Shown here: piece after piece, positions 1 through 8,764 of the stretch | Layout: every line of letters starts with the position of its first letter | Numbering within the stretch: position 1 is the first letter of the stretch | Source of the DNA: Cyclobacteriaceae bacterium | Lineage (GTDB): Bacteria > Bacteroidota > Bacteroidia > Cytophagales > Cyclobacteriaceae | DNA length: 64,000 nt | NCBI GenBank assembly: GCA_958296015.1 | Contig: CATQIH010000046.1 | Location: 36,474 to 100,473, forward strand | Reading direction: 5' to 3' | Notes under the pieces: generated by a model | What the model was told of the DNA's origin: nothing | The model's database searches: none | Seen by the model: only the letters and a program-made list of their open reading frames with translations | Made by a program: the position numbers and the translations under genes

Positions 1-1257
1 TATTTGGGTAATGATAAAGTGAGAGAAGGTGCTTTGATAGAGCAGGCACAGAGCCAATGCAGGGGTCAGGTGGCAGGCAAAGATGTGCTGGTGCTGCAAG
101 ATAGCACAGAGATCAACTATGCTTCTCATCAAGGCTTGATCCAAGCTGAGAGTGGCTTGGGTTTGGTAGGCAACAACCAAGATATAGGCTACTTTGCTCA
201 TTGCAGCCTGGTCATAGATGCTCAGCAAGGCAGCGTATTAGGCTTGAGCGATGTGCAGTTGTGGATACGGGCAGCAGGGCAAGAGAAGCCAACAGCACCG
301 CTACCCATAGAAAAAAAAGAGACTTATCGCTGGATAAAAGCTTGCCAGGCGAGCCAACCTTGTTTACAGCAGGCCCGTGAGGTTACTTTCGTGCAGGATC
401 GGGAAGGGGATATATATGACAGTTTTGTCAGGGTGCCCGATGAGCGCACTCACTTGCTTATCCGCAGCCGGGTGAACCGTCTGATAGAGACCATGCAAGG
501 AGAAAAGCATAAGCTCTATGACTATGCTGACCAGCAGCCAGCCTGTGGAGGGTATAGTTTTCTGTTGCCGGGTTTACCTGGTAAGCGAAAGCAGCGCAAC
601 GTTGAGATGCAAGTACGCTTTGTGCAAGTAAAACTGCTGCGCCCGGACAACAACCCCCATGCCAAGGTCTATCCTAAAAATGTAACCTTATATTTGGTAC
701 AGGGTAAAGAAACTCCTCAGAGTGCAGGCAAAGAAAAGCCTGTGGAGTGGAATCTGCTCACTACCCATCCGGTTAGTTGTTTTGAGCAAGCTTTGCAGAT
801 GGTGCATTGGTATAGCCTGCGATGGATCATAGAGGACTATTTCCGTCTGCTCAAATCAGAGGGCTTCAACTTGGAAGCCTCAGAGTTAGAGCAAGGCTAC
901 AGCCTGAGAAAGTTAGGCGTGATTGCTATGAAAAGTGCGCTGCTGGTCATGCAACTTAGACAAGCCAGGTCAGCCACAAGTACACAGCCCATAGCCGTAG
1001 GCTTTAGTGTAGTACAACAAGCCTTTCTAAAAGTGCTCTTAGTTGGTCTGGAAGGTCAAACAGCTAAACACAAGAATCCTTATCAGGAAAGTGACTTAGC
1101 CTGGGCCTCCTGGATTATTGCCAGGTTAGGGGGGTGGAAAGGCTATCAAAGCCAAAGACCACCTGGCGTGATTACCTTCACCAGAGGCTTAAAACGTTTT
1201 GAAAGTATGCTGGCAGGTTGGCTTTTAGCTCCTGACAAAGATATGTATAAACACTAG
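1..1257 (+). CDS. IS4-family transposase, 5' end outside window
   Basis: DDE transposase that cuts and joins the ends of its own insertion sequence. The visible 417 residues hold the three catalytic acids in IS4-type surroundings: Asp about residue 33 (VLQDSTEINY), Asp about 132 (VQDREGDIYD) and Glu about 277 in the YREK-like motif YSLRWIIEDYFRLLKSEGF. This is the Tn5/IS50-like layout, with a beta-strand insertion between the second Asp and the Glu. The frame is open to the first base of the window, so the true start lies upstream. The downstream end of the element cannot be fixed because the left terminal repeat is not visible. It sits directly before a broken moeB copy, so it probably took part in the rearrangement there. 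Confidence 0.9.
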   Translation, partial: YLGNDKVREGALIEQAQSQCRGQVAGKDVLVLQDSTEINYASHQGLIQAESGLGLVGNNQDIGYFAHCSLVIDAQQGSVLGLSDVQLWIRAAGQEKPTAPLPIEKKETYRWIKACQASQPCLQQAREVTFVQDREGDIYDSFVRVPDERTHLLIRSRVNRLIETMQGEKHKLYDYADQQPACGGYSFLLPGLPGKRKQRNVEMQVRFVQVKLLRPDNNPHAKVYPKNVTLYLVQGKETPQSAGKEKPVEWNLLTTHPVSCFEQALQMVHWYSLRWIIEDYFRLLKSEGFNLEASELEQGYSLRKLGVIAMKSALLVMQLRQARSATSTQPIAVGFSVVQQAFLKVLLVGLEGQTAKHKNPYQESDLAWASWIIARLGGWKGYQSQRPPGVITFTRGLKRFESMLAGWLLAPDKDMYKH

Positions 1258-1484
1258 CCTTCAAAGGGGGCAAGGGGGATGAACAGCAGTTTATTATAAT
1301 AAATCCAGTTCATATCGGACCCCCAAATCTATGCACTACAAAGTATAACATCCAATGGCAGACACCAGTTTTTAACGAACCTGCTATCAGGTTTTACAGA
1401 AGAATAGGTGGTACTGGGAAAGATAAGGTTAGGTTCTTTATCAATCTTTAAAGATTATTACGTATACTCCAAGCGGTGAGACAA

Positions 1485-1673
1485 ATGGAAGAAAAAAATC
1501 ATACCCGTACAGATTTCAGCAAGGCAGAATTGGAAAGATATAGCCGCCACCTGATCATTCCAGAGTTTAATATGGCAGGCCAGCAAAAGCTCAAAGCTGC
1601 CAGGGTGCTGGTAGTGGGTTTAAGTAGTGTATGTATCTGCCCCATGCGTATAATTAACTCAAGTGACAGATAA
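1485..1673 (+). pseudogene. Broken 5' copy of the moeB/thiF-like gene
   Basis: About 107 bases (roughly 1514-1620) match the 5' end of the intact gene at 2513 with only about six differences. The encoded stretch runs from FSKAELERYSRHLIIPEF to RVLVVG. Identity ends abruptly inside the nucleotide-binding loop: the intact copy continues GAGGLGAP while this one reads LSSVCIC and then stops. The remaining adenylation and rhodanese domains are missing. The differences are mostly third-position changes, so the copy is an older or horizontally acquired homologue rather than a fresh duplication. The product would have no complete ATP-binding site. Confidence 0.8.
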
Positions 1674-1901
1674 CACCTTATCTATTTAAAACAACCTAGC
1701 ATAAGTGTCCACTTGTGCGTGTTAAATGAAAGCACAGGAGTAAATAAAAATGATGATCCATAACTTGGGTTAGCTAAATAGAGTTCCTTATCTAGTTAAC
1801 GTACTGGCACGCCTGTAATTATAAGAAACAAGCCATCAAAGCGTTAATCACCCCCAAGGATTATAAAGCCATATACAAAGAAAGTAAAAGTTTGAATAGT
1901 A
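1674..1901. other. Spacer with a possible gene remnant
   Basis: AT-rich spacer between the broken moeB copy and the DUF6883 gene. A short open stretch on the plus strand from about 1797 to 1917 encodes about 35 residues, including KKQAIKALITPKDYKAIYKE. It reads like the end of a real protein but has no start and runs into the next gene. I cannot name its family. Confidence 0.3.
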
Positions 1902-2237
1902 ATGATTCTACTACCTAATCACCAACATGCTTTCATAGCTATAGAGAAACTTAGAGATTATTGTTTGAATTCGTTTCATCCTGTAGGAAAGGAAAAAGCT
2001 ATCGTATTTAAGGCTGCTTTAGGATTGACAAATCAGGATGCAAAACTTCTCAAAGAAGCTGTCCTTGAAGAAATATCGAGAAGTGGAGTTATAATGGAAA
2101 GAGAGGATGAATATGGGAAAAGATACACAGTAGACATAAAAATTCGTAACTTAGACAAAGAAGCCATTGTTAGAACGGGGTGGATCATCAAAACAAGTGA
2201 GCACTTCCCCCGTCTGATAACTTGTTATGTAAAATAA
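1902..2237 (+). CDS. DUF6883 domain protein
   Basis: Small soluble protein of 111 residues. Its start follows the DUF6883 pattern as I know it: LPN, then an IEKLRDY motif, then HPVGKEKAIVF and a GLTNQDAKLL segment. The C-terminal half (KRYTVDIKI, then TGWIIKTSEHFPRLITCYV) has the alternating pattern expected of a final beta sheet. No catalytic function is established. It lies three bases upstream of a DUF4926 gene. These two families commonly sit side by side in bacteria, which suggests a two-gene unit. The pair lies between an IS and a disrupted duplicate, as expected of a mobile cassette. A toxin-antitoxin or toxin-immunity role is only inference. Confidence 0.75.
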   Translation: MILLPNHQHAFIAIEKLRDYCLNSFHPVGKEKAIVFKAALGLTNQDAKLLKEAVLEEISRSGVIMEREDEYGKRYTVDIKIRNLDKEAIVRTGWIIKTSEHFPRLITCYVK

Positions 2238-2240
2238 ACT

Positions 2241-2477
2241 ATGAAAAAGAATCTTACCAGCGAAGCACCGCTAAAATTACTAGATGTGGTAGCCTTATTG
2301 AAAGATATGCCAAACGATAAGCTAATAAAAGGACAAGTAGGCACAATAGTAGAAACGTTAGATCCAGGGGTTTATGAAGTAGAATTTGCTGATAAACATG
2401 GCAGAACCATAACCAGCATTCCTCTGACAGCAGATAATTTGATGTTGTTACATTTCGAGATAGAGATGATCGTATGA
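2241..2477 (+). CDS. DUF4926 domain protein
   Basis: Protein of 78 residues that matches the DUF4926 pattern almost end to end: LLDVVALLKDMP, GQVGTIVETL, then YEVEFADKHGRTI and a terminal LTADNLMLL. The fold is likely a small SH3-like beta barrel, inferred from the G-x-x-G-T-I-V and Y-E-V-E-F strands. It starts three bases after the DUF6883 stop, so the two genes are almost certainly cotranscribed. Small DUF4926 proteins often accompany DUF6883 genes and may be the regulatory or protective partner. No DNA-binding motif is visible. Confidence 0.8.
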   Translation: MKKNLTSEAPLKLLDVVALLKDMPNDKLIKGQVGTIVETLDPGVYEVEFADKHGRTITSIPLTADNLMLLHFEIEMIV

Positions 2478-2512
2478 AAACACCTTTGGTTCTATGAAAG
2501 ATAGTCATCTTT

Positions 2513-3670
2513 ATGCATAATTTCAGCAAGGCAGAGCTGGAAAGATACAGCCGCCACCTGATCATTCCGGAGTTTAATATGGCAGGCCAGCAGAAGCTCA
2601 AAGCTGCCAGGGTGCTGGTGGTGGGTGCCGGTGGACTGGGTGCTCCGCTTCTCTCCTACCTGACAGCAGCAGGCGTGGGCACTATTGGGCTGGTAGACTT
2701 CGATGTGGTGGAATACAGTAACCTGCAACGACAGGTGCTTTTTACGACAGAAGATGTGGGCAGGCCCAAGGTGGAGGCAGCGGCAGAGAGGCTGCGCAAA
2801 CAAAATCCTTACGTCCATATCATCACCCACCCTACTCGGCTTACGGCTACCAATGCGCTGGAAATTATCCGCCACTATGACATCGTGGCTGATGGCACGG
2901 ATAACTTTCCTACGCGCTACCTGGTGAACGATGGCTGCGTGCTGCTCAACAAAGTAAATGTGTATGCTGCTATCTTCCGGTTTGAGGGGCAGCTTTCGGT
3001 ATTCAACCATCTCTGCGAAGATGGCAGCCGTGGCCCCAACTACCGCGATATCTTTCCACAGCCACCGCCACCCGGCATAGTACCCAGTTGTGCAGAAGGA
3101 GGTGTCATTGGCGTATTGCCCGGCATTATGGGTAGCTTGCAGGCTAGCGAAGTGCTCAAAGTGATCAGCGGTATAGGCGAACCTCTGGCCGGTCGGCTTT
3201 TTGTCTTTGATACGCTTTCTTTTGAGTCGCGCACACTCAAATTCTACAAAGACCCCGCAAACCCACTCACCGGTGAACAACCAACACAGACCACCCTGAT
3301 TGATTACGAGATGTTTTGTGGCCTAAAGGCCGCTGAACAGCCAGCAACAGCAGGTATGCAGGCGATCAGCGTACAGGAACTTCACACGATGATTAGCAAT
3401 AAAAGTAATTTCCAGCTGATTGATGTACGTCAACCCTACGAGTATGATATTGCCAACCTGGGTGGCATACTCATTCCACTCAAAGACATAACAAAGGCTG
3501 CCAGCCAAATAGCCACTGACAGGCCGGTGATTATTCATTGCCGCACTGGAAAGCGCAGTGCACCAGCCATTGAACAACTGAAACATTTGGGGTTCAACAA
3601 TCTGTATAACCTTACAGGCGGTATCCTGGCCTGGGCACAGGAAATTGATCCTGATATGCCAACATACTAA
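2513..3670 (+). CDS. MoeB/ThiF-family adenylyltransferase with rhodanese domain
   Basis: E1-like enzyme that would adenylate the C-terminal glycine of a ubiquitin-like sulfur carrier (MoaD or ThiS type) and pass it sulfur, for molybdopterin or thiamine synthesis. Residues 1-250 are the ThiF domain: GAGGLGAP nucleotide loop (38-45), VDFDVVEYSNLQRQ (61-74), DGTDNFPTRY (128-137) and the catalytic-Cys segment SCAEGGVIG (Cys193). Residues about 283-385 are a rhodanese domain with active loop CRTGKRS (Cys343). The zinc CxxC pair of E. coli MoeB is absent (GPNYRDIF replaces it), which I believe is common in Bacteroidota. A partial copy of its 5' end lies 1 kb upstream. No other molybdopterin or thiamine gene is adjacent. 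Confidence 0.9.
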   Translation: MHNFSKAELERYSRHLIIPEFNMAGQQKLKAARVLVVGAGGLGAPLLSYLTAAGVGTIGLVDFDVVEYSNLQRQVLFTTEDVGRPKVEAAAERLRKQNPYVHIITHPTRLTATNALEIIRHYDIVADGTDNFPTRYLVNDGCVLLNKVNVYAAIFRFEGQLSVFNHLCEDGSRGPNYRDIFPQPPPPGIVPSCAEGGVIGVLPGIMGSLQASEVLKVISGIGEPLAGRLFVFDTLSFESRTLKFYKDPANPLTGEQPTQTTLIDYEMFCGLKAAEQPATAGMQAISVQELHTMISNKSNFQLIDVRQPYEYDIANLGGILIPLKDITKAASQIATDRPVIIHCRTGKRSAPAIEQLKHLGFNNLYNLTGGILAWAQEIDPDMPTY

Positions 3671-3855
3671 CAAAGAGCGAGTGCAATATCTAATCTTCAA
3701 CCTGCTATCCTCTTCGGAAGCTCCTTATAACGTTTTAAGAGTTAACGTACACATCTATATTATCATAGATAAACTAGCTATCTGATTTATCATAGAAACG
3801 TTTAAGTTTCAAGAAAATGTGCCTACTTTTACAAAACACTAACCAATATAACAGC

Positions 3856-5769
3856 ATGGATCAATCCACGGCGCTAGAGAAACAATTTGAAAAAATACCT
3901 GCCGCTGTCTACGAAGACGCAGGCATGGCTTCCGTACAAATAGCCAAAACTATCCGCGACCTGATCGTTCGCAAGCAAAAAGCCGGTAAGAATGCGGTGC
4001 TGGGGCTTGCCACCGGCTCCTCTCCTATGCAGGTATACGACGAGCTAGTGCGTATGCACAAAGAAGAAGGACTAAGCTTCAAAAATGTAATTACCTTCAA
4101 CCTGGACGAATACTATCCGATAGAGCCTGACAGTTTGCAAAGCTATGTGCGCTACATGCGCGAGTATCTCCTCGACCATATTGATATTGATCCTGCCAAT
4201 ACGCATGTACCTGATGGTACCATAGACATTGAGCAGATCAGCGAATACTGTGTGGCTTATGAAAACAAAATAAAAGAAGCCGGAGGACTAGACCTACAGA
4301 TTCTGGGCATCGGTGGCACCGGCCACATCGGGTTCAACGAGCCGGGTTCCAGCCAGATCTCCCGCACACGACTGATCACGCTGGACAAGATCACCCGCAC
4401 GGCAGCAGCCAGCGACTTCTTCGGTGAAGAATTTGTACCCCGCCGTGCCATCACGATGGGTGTAAGCACTATTCTGGAAGCAAAACAGATCATCCTGATG
4501 GCCTGGGGCGAAGGCAAGGCTAAGGTGATCAGAAAAGCAGTGGAAGGCTCCATCACCGATCAGGTGCCGGCTACCTTCCTGCAAAACCACCCCAACGCCA
4601 ATATCATCATCGATCAGGCAGCGGCTGAGGAGCTTACCCGCGTAAAAACTCCGTGGCTGGTAGGCCCATGCAACTGGGACAACAAGCTCACCCGCAAAGC
4701 GGTGGTGTGGCTGTGCGGGGTCATAGACAAACCCATCCTGAAGCTCACGCCCGAAGACTACAACGAGCATGGCATGAGCGACCTGATCGCAGATCATGGC
4801 CCGGCCTATGATATCAACATCAGGATATTCAACGAACTGCAACATACCATCACCGGATGGCCAGGCGGCAAACCCAATGCCGACGATAGCCAGCGTCCGG
4901 AACGTGCTACACCCTACCCTAAGCGTGTGCTCATCTTCAGCCCTCACCCCGATGATGATGTGATCTCGATGGGCGGCACCCTGCTTCGGTTGGTAGATCA
5001 GGGACATGAAGTGCATATTGCCTACCAGACATCAGGCAATATTGCGGTATTTGACGATGATGCCATACGCTTTGCAGACTTTGCCAAAGACTTCAAGCAG
5101 GTGTTCAACCTACATGATGATAAAATAGATACCCTGTTCGAGGATGTGCTGGAAGCTACCGAAAATAAAGCACCTGGTCAGGCAGACCCTCGTCCGGTAC
5201 AACTGCTCAAGGGCCTGATACGCCGTGGAGAGGCCAAAGCAGCCTGCCGCTATTGTGGTATCAAGGATGAAAATATCCACTTTATGGATATGCCTTTCTA
5301 CGAGACAGGCAAAGTGCGCAAAAAGCCACTGAGCGAAGAAGACATCAAGATTACAGAGGACTTGCTGAAGAAGGTGCAGCCACACCAGATATACGCTGCC
5401 GGTGATCTTTCTGACCCGCACGGTACGCACCGCGTATGTCTGAATGCCGTGATGCAGGCACTGGATAGAATAAAAAGCGACGACTGGGCCAAAGAATGCT
5501 ATGTGTGGCTCTACCGTGGCGCATGGCATGAATGGGATGTGCACCAGATAGAAATGGCCGTGCCTATCAGTCCCATAGAGCTGATACGCAAGCGCAGAGC
5601 TGTTTTCAAACACCAATCTCAGAAAGATCGTCCCCTTTTCCCCGGCTCCGACCCAAGGGAGTTTTGGCAACGGGCAGAAGACCGCAACCGTGGCACTGCC
5701 AAAGCCTACGATGATCTGGGGTTCGCCGAGTATGAAGCCATTGAGGCTTTTGTGAGGTATGTGTTTTAG
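3856..5769 (+). CDS. nagB: Glucosamine-6-phosphate deaminase fused to PIG-L/LmbE deacetylase domain
   Basis: Bifunctional-looking protein of about 637 residues. The N-terminal half is NagB, which converts glucosamine-6-phosphate to fructose-6-phosphate and ammonia: LGLATGSSPMQVYDEL, FNLDEYYPI and GIGGTGHIGFNEPGS are intact. The C-terminal half (from about residue 360) is a PIG-L/LmbE domain with the zinc motif SPHPDDDVISMGGT, a family of N-acetyl-sugar deacetylases. The natural inference is deacetylation and deamination of N-acetylglucosamine-6-phosphate by one polypeptide. This fusion is known in Bacteroidota. The ATG at 3817 is 13 codons upstream; 3856 (MDQSTALEKQ) fits the usual family start better. 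It stands alone, with no nagA next to it. Confidence 0.92.
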   Translation: MDQSTALEKQFEKIPAAVYEDAGMASVQIAKTIRDLIVRKQKAGKNAVLGLATGSSPMQVYDELVRMHKEEGLSFKNVITFNLDEYYPIEPDSLQSYVRYMREYLLDHIDIDPANTHVPDGTIDIEQISEYCVAYENKIKEAGGLDLQILGIGGTGHIGFNEPGSSQISRTRLITLDKITRTAAASDFFGEEFVPRRAITMGVSTILEAKQIILMAWGEGKAKVIRKAVEGSITDQVPATFLQNHPNANIIIDQAAAEELTRVKTPWLVGPCNWDNKLTRKAVVWLCGVIDKPILKLTPEDYNEHGMSDLIADHGPAYDINIRIFNELQHTITGWPGGKPNADDSQRPERATPYPKRVLIFSPHPDDDVISMGGTLLRLVDQGHEVHIAYQTSGNIAVFDDDAIRFADFAKDFKQVFNLHDDKIDTLFEDVLEATENKAPGQADPRPVQLLKGLIRRGEAKAACRYCGIKDENIHFMDMPFYETGKVRKKPLSEEDIKITEDLLKKVQPHQIYAAGDLSDPHGTHRVCLNAVMQALDRIKSDDWAKECYVWLYRGAWHEWDVHQIEMAVPISPIELIRKRRAVFKHQSQKDRPLFPGSDPREFWQRAEDRNRGTAKAYDDLGFAEYEAIEAFVRYVF

Positions 5770-5808
5770 GGGTTAGGAACTTAATTTACCTGCTAATAAT
5801 CCTGAGGT

Positions 5809-6276
5809 ATGAAGAGAATAGCTTTGTTGCTCATAGCAAACCTGATGGGCTTTATATGCCTGGCACAAACCATAGACAATGTAAAAGTGGGTATGGGTGT
5901 CTCCTTCCTGGGAACGGGTGATATATGGGCAGCAAAGTTTGAGGGTGAAGTAACCAAAAACTACAACAGCATAATCAGTGGTTCTGTTTTGCTGGGTTTA
6001 GGGCGTGGAGGCAATGGCATATACCAGCAAACATTTACAACGAACCTGGATGGAAATGTATTTGTGTCTCCGTTTGGCAATGATAAAGCCTATAATTTTA
6101 AGATAGGCAGCGGCCTTTCATTGATGTATGTAAGTGATAGTTATCCCGGAGATCTATGGTTCGTTCCTTCCGATAGAAGAGTATCGTTGGGTGCGAACAT
6201 AATTATGGAGCATGAGGTGCTGATACACAAGAAGTACCTACTGGGATTGAAGGGAATCATCCAGCCCTCTACCTGA
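5809..6276 (+). CDS. Secreted hypothetical protein, likely outer-membrane beta-barrel, frameshifted near its end
   Basis: Begins with a clear signal peptide (MKRIALLLIANLMGFICLAQ), then alternating glycine- and aromatic-rich strands (LLGLGRGGNGIYQQTF, FKIGSGLSLMYVSDSY) typical of small outer-membrane barrels. This frame stops at 6276, but the frame one base back continues for 19 residues (6267-6326) as LYLNGDIASSVLVKFGKKL, a typical barrel-terminal strand. A single missing base near 6266 explains this, so the real gene probably ends at 6326. No family name can be assigned. Confidence 0.65.
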   Translation: MKRIALLLIANLMGFICLAQTIDNVKVGMGVSFLGTGDIWAAKFEGEVTKNYNSIISGSVLLGLGRGGNGIYQQTFTTNLDGNVFVSPFGNDKAYNFKIGSGLSLMYVSDSYPGDLWFVPSDRRVSLGANIIMEHEVLIHKKYLLGLKGIIQPST

Positions 6277-6421
6277 ATGGCGACATCGCAAGCAGTGTGC
6301 TGGTAAAATTTGGGAAGAAACTGTGATATTTGTAAATCTGAACTAATCAACTGGCGTTACCTAAACCAAAACCCTATGGGTTAGGACTGGTTTAAGAAAG
6401 TAGTTTGGAAAATAAGCGATC

Positions 6422-6458
6422 AAAAAAACCTTCCTGATCTTTGAAACCAGGAAGGTTT
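6422..6458 (-). terminator. Intrinsic terminator after the trehalose gene
   Basis: Perfect 11-bp stem (AAACCTTCCTG at 6426-6436 with CAGGAAGGTTT at 6448-6458). The stem is followed on the minus strand by seven T residues. It lies 30 bases past the stop of the minus-strand gene ending at 6489. Confidence 0.85.
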
Positions 6459-6488
6459 GATATAACTCACATCATTTCTAACAGTTCA

Positions 6489-8669
6489 TCAATAAGCGAT
6501 CATGGCTTTCAGGATATTACGTACGTCTTTGTAACTATCTACACTAAACCTGGCAGCAGAAGAGGCACTGCCTACCTTGATGGTGTAGGCATCCTTGGGC
6601 ATGGCCTTGAACGTATCTTCGTCGGTGGAGTCATCGCCTACGGCAAACACAAAATCATGGTCGTGGGCTTCCATCCATTTGGTAGCGGTGCGGCCTTTGT
6701 TTACTTCGCGGTCTTTAATTTCCACTACTTTGTCACCTTCCAGCACCTGTAGGTTGCTGTTGGAAGCCATATATTTCAGGTGGCTGGTCAGTTCGCGGGT
6801 TCTGAGTTCGCCCAAGCCGGTTTCTACCTTGCGGTAGTGCCAAACCAGAGAGTAGTCTTTTTCTTCGATAAAAGAACCGGGTGTACGGTTTACATACAAC
6901 TCCAGCACCGGTAGTATCTCTTTTTTCCAATCATTCTTCATGGCAATAATAGTGCGCCAGTCTTTGCCTTTTTCTCTGATCCATACACCATGCTCGGCGA
7001 TAAGGTCTACGGCATACTTGCCCATCCATTCGTTGAGCGTGTCTTTATCGCGGCCACTGATGACTACCACCTTGTTTCTGGGGTCTTTCACAATATTCTG
7101 CATGATATTGTTGAGTTCCTCATCAGGTTTGGCTTCCCGCGGATTATCTACAAATCCTGTCAGCGTGCCGTCGTAATCCAGGAAGATAACACGTTCTTCT
7201 GCTTTGGAAAACTCTTCGAGCATTTTCTCCAGGGATCGTTCGTCCAGTTTGTGCGTTTGCATACTATTTTGTGTTTTCTTGATGTTATTGAGGCTAGTCA
7301 TGAATAAGTTTACCCAGTGCGTAATATTGTATCGCTTCAGGGAATTTTGCATATTGGTGTTATGCAGAATCTGCTCTTCTTCAGGCATGGTCAGAGCCTC
7401 ACGGATCGCTTCCACAATCTGATTCTGATCGTTAGGGTTGATCAGCAACGCATCCGAAAGCTCTTTGGAGGCACCACACATCTCACTTAAAATGAGCACT
7501 CCTTTTTTGTTGGTCTTGCTGGCCACAAACTCCTTACACACCAGGTTCATCCCGTCGCGCATTGGTGTCACCAGTGCCACATCGGCCATACGATAGAAGG
7601 CAGACAGCTCTGTGAGCGGAAAAGACCGGTAGAAGAAGTGAATGGGAGTCCAGTTGATCCGGCCATATTTTCCATTGATACGGCCTACCAGTCCTTCAAT
7701 GTCTTCTTTGAGTTCTTTGTACTGCCCCACCTGGTCGCGGGAAGGTACTACAACCAGGATCAGCGATATTTTGTTGCGATATTCCGGGTAACGCTGAAAG
7801 AACACATCAAAAGCTTCCAGCCTCTGGGCAATCCCCTTGGAATAATCCAGGCGATCTATAGACAAGATCAACTGCTGGTCGCCCAGTGAGATGCGGTACT
7901 GCACTTCTTTTTCCAGCACTTCCGGCGAGGCGGCTGTATCAGCGTATTTATCGTAGTCGATACCCATCGGAAAGGAATCTACCATCACAGCACGGTTTTT
8001 TACCGTGAGCCGCCCTTGAGAATTACTGATACCCAGCAGGCGGCTGGTAGAACTAAGGAAGTGACGCATATCGTCGTAGGTATGGAACCCAATCAGGTCG
8101 GAACCCAACACGCCCCGGAGAATTTCTTTGCGCCAGGGCAACAGCCTGAATATTTCATAAGAAGGGAAAGGAATATGCAGAAAGAAGCCCATGCTCACGT
8201 TGGGGTATTCCTGCCGAATCATATCAGGTACCAGCATCAGCTGATAATCGTGTATCCAGAGAGTATCATCGGGATCAGCTTTTTTGATGATCTCATCGGC
8301 AAATTTGCGGTTCACCCTTTTGTAAGCTTCCCACAGATGCGGTTCATAAATGGCATACTGGATAAAATAGTGAAAATTGGGCCAGAGAGTTTCGTTACTG
8401 AACCCTTCGTAGAAGTCGCGGATGTCTTCTTCGGTCAGAAATACCGGAAACATGCTTTCTTTTTGTATGCCTTCCGTGATCTCAGCTTTTTCGTTCTCGT
8501 CTTCGGTCAACAGTCCCGGCCAGCCAATCCAGAGGTTGTTGCCCTCTTTGTAGATGGAGCCAAGACCGGTAGCCAGTCCACCCGCGCTGCTATGGTATTC
8601 TAGTTCGTTTTTTTCATCCCGCTCAATTTTAATGGGGAGCCTGTTGGAGACAATAATGGTTTTTGACAT
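6489..8669 (-). CDS. Bifunctional trehalose-6-phosphate synthase/phosphatase
   Basis: Makes trehalose from UDP-glucose and glucose-6-phosphate in two steps in the cytoplasm. Residues about 1-465 are the OtsA-type GT20 synthase: SNRLPI at the start, GGLATGLGSIY, WIHDYQLMLVPDMIR, SIDRLDYSKGI and RDGMNLVCKEFVA. Residues about 490-726 are an OtsB-type HAD phosphatase: FLDYDGTLTGF with the catalytic Asp pair, VVISGRD, and AVGDDSTDEDTF for the magnesium site. The 726-residue length is usual for the fused form. Start MSKTIIVSNRL at 8669 is unambiguous. It is a single-gene unit with its own terminator. Trehalose suggests osmotic or desiccation protection. Confidence 0.95.
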   Translation of the reverse strand: MSKTIIVSNRLPIKIERDEKNELEYHSSAGGLATGLGSIYKEGNNLWIGWPGLLTEDENEKAEITEGIQKESMFPVFLTEEDIRDFYEGFSNETLWPNFHYFIQYAIYEPHLWEAYKRVNRKFADEIIKKADPDDTLWIHDYQLMLVPDMIRQEYPNVSMGFFLHIPFPSYEIFRLLPWRKEILRGVLGSDLIGFHTYDDMRHFLSSTSRLLGISNSQGRLTVKNRAVMVDSFPMGIDYDKYADTAASPEVLEKEVQYRISLGDQQLILSIDRLDYSKGIAQRLEAFDVFFQRYPEYRNKISLILVVVPSRDQVGQYKELKEDIEGLVGRINGKYGRINWTPIHFFYRSFPLTELSAFYRMADVALVTPMRDGMNLVCKEFVASKTNKKGVLILSEMCGASKELSDALLINPNDQNQIVEAIREALTMPEEEQILHNTNMQNSLKRYNITHWVNLFMTSLNNIKKTQNSMQTHKLDERSLEKMLEEFSKAEERVIFLDYDGTLTGFVDNPREAKPDEELNNIMQNIVKDPRNKVVVISGRDKDTLNEWMGKYAVDLIAEHGVWIREKGKDWRTIIAMKNDWKKEILPVLELYVNRTPGSFIEEKDYSLVWHYRKVETGLGELRTRELTSHLKYMASNSNLQVLEGDKVVEIKDREVNKGRTATKWMEAHDHDFVFAVGDDSTDEDTFKAMPKDAYTIKVGSASSAARFSVDSYKDVRNILKAMIAY

Positions 8670-8685
8670 GGTTGATTAGGTTATG

Positions 8686-8757
8686 GGTTTTAGGTGTTGG
8701 GGGGTTAGTTTTTAAGCATTAGAGATTAAGTTTTATCTGATACCTAATCCCCAAAAC
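8686..8757. repeat. Degenerate CCTAATCCCCAA / TTAGGTGTTGGGG repeat
   Basis: Spacer between two minus-strand genes. It carries TTTTAGGTGTTGGGGGGTTAG and, about 55 bases later, ACCTAATCCCCAAAAC, which are imperfect inverted copies of one motif. The same motif recurs at 11154-11191. Confidence 0.6.
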
Positions 8758-8764
8758 TCAATAC

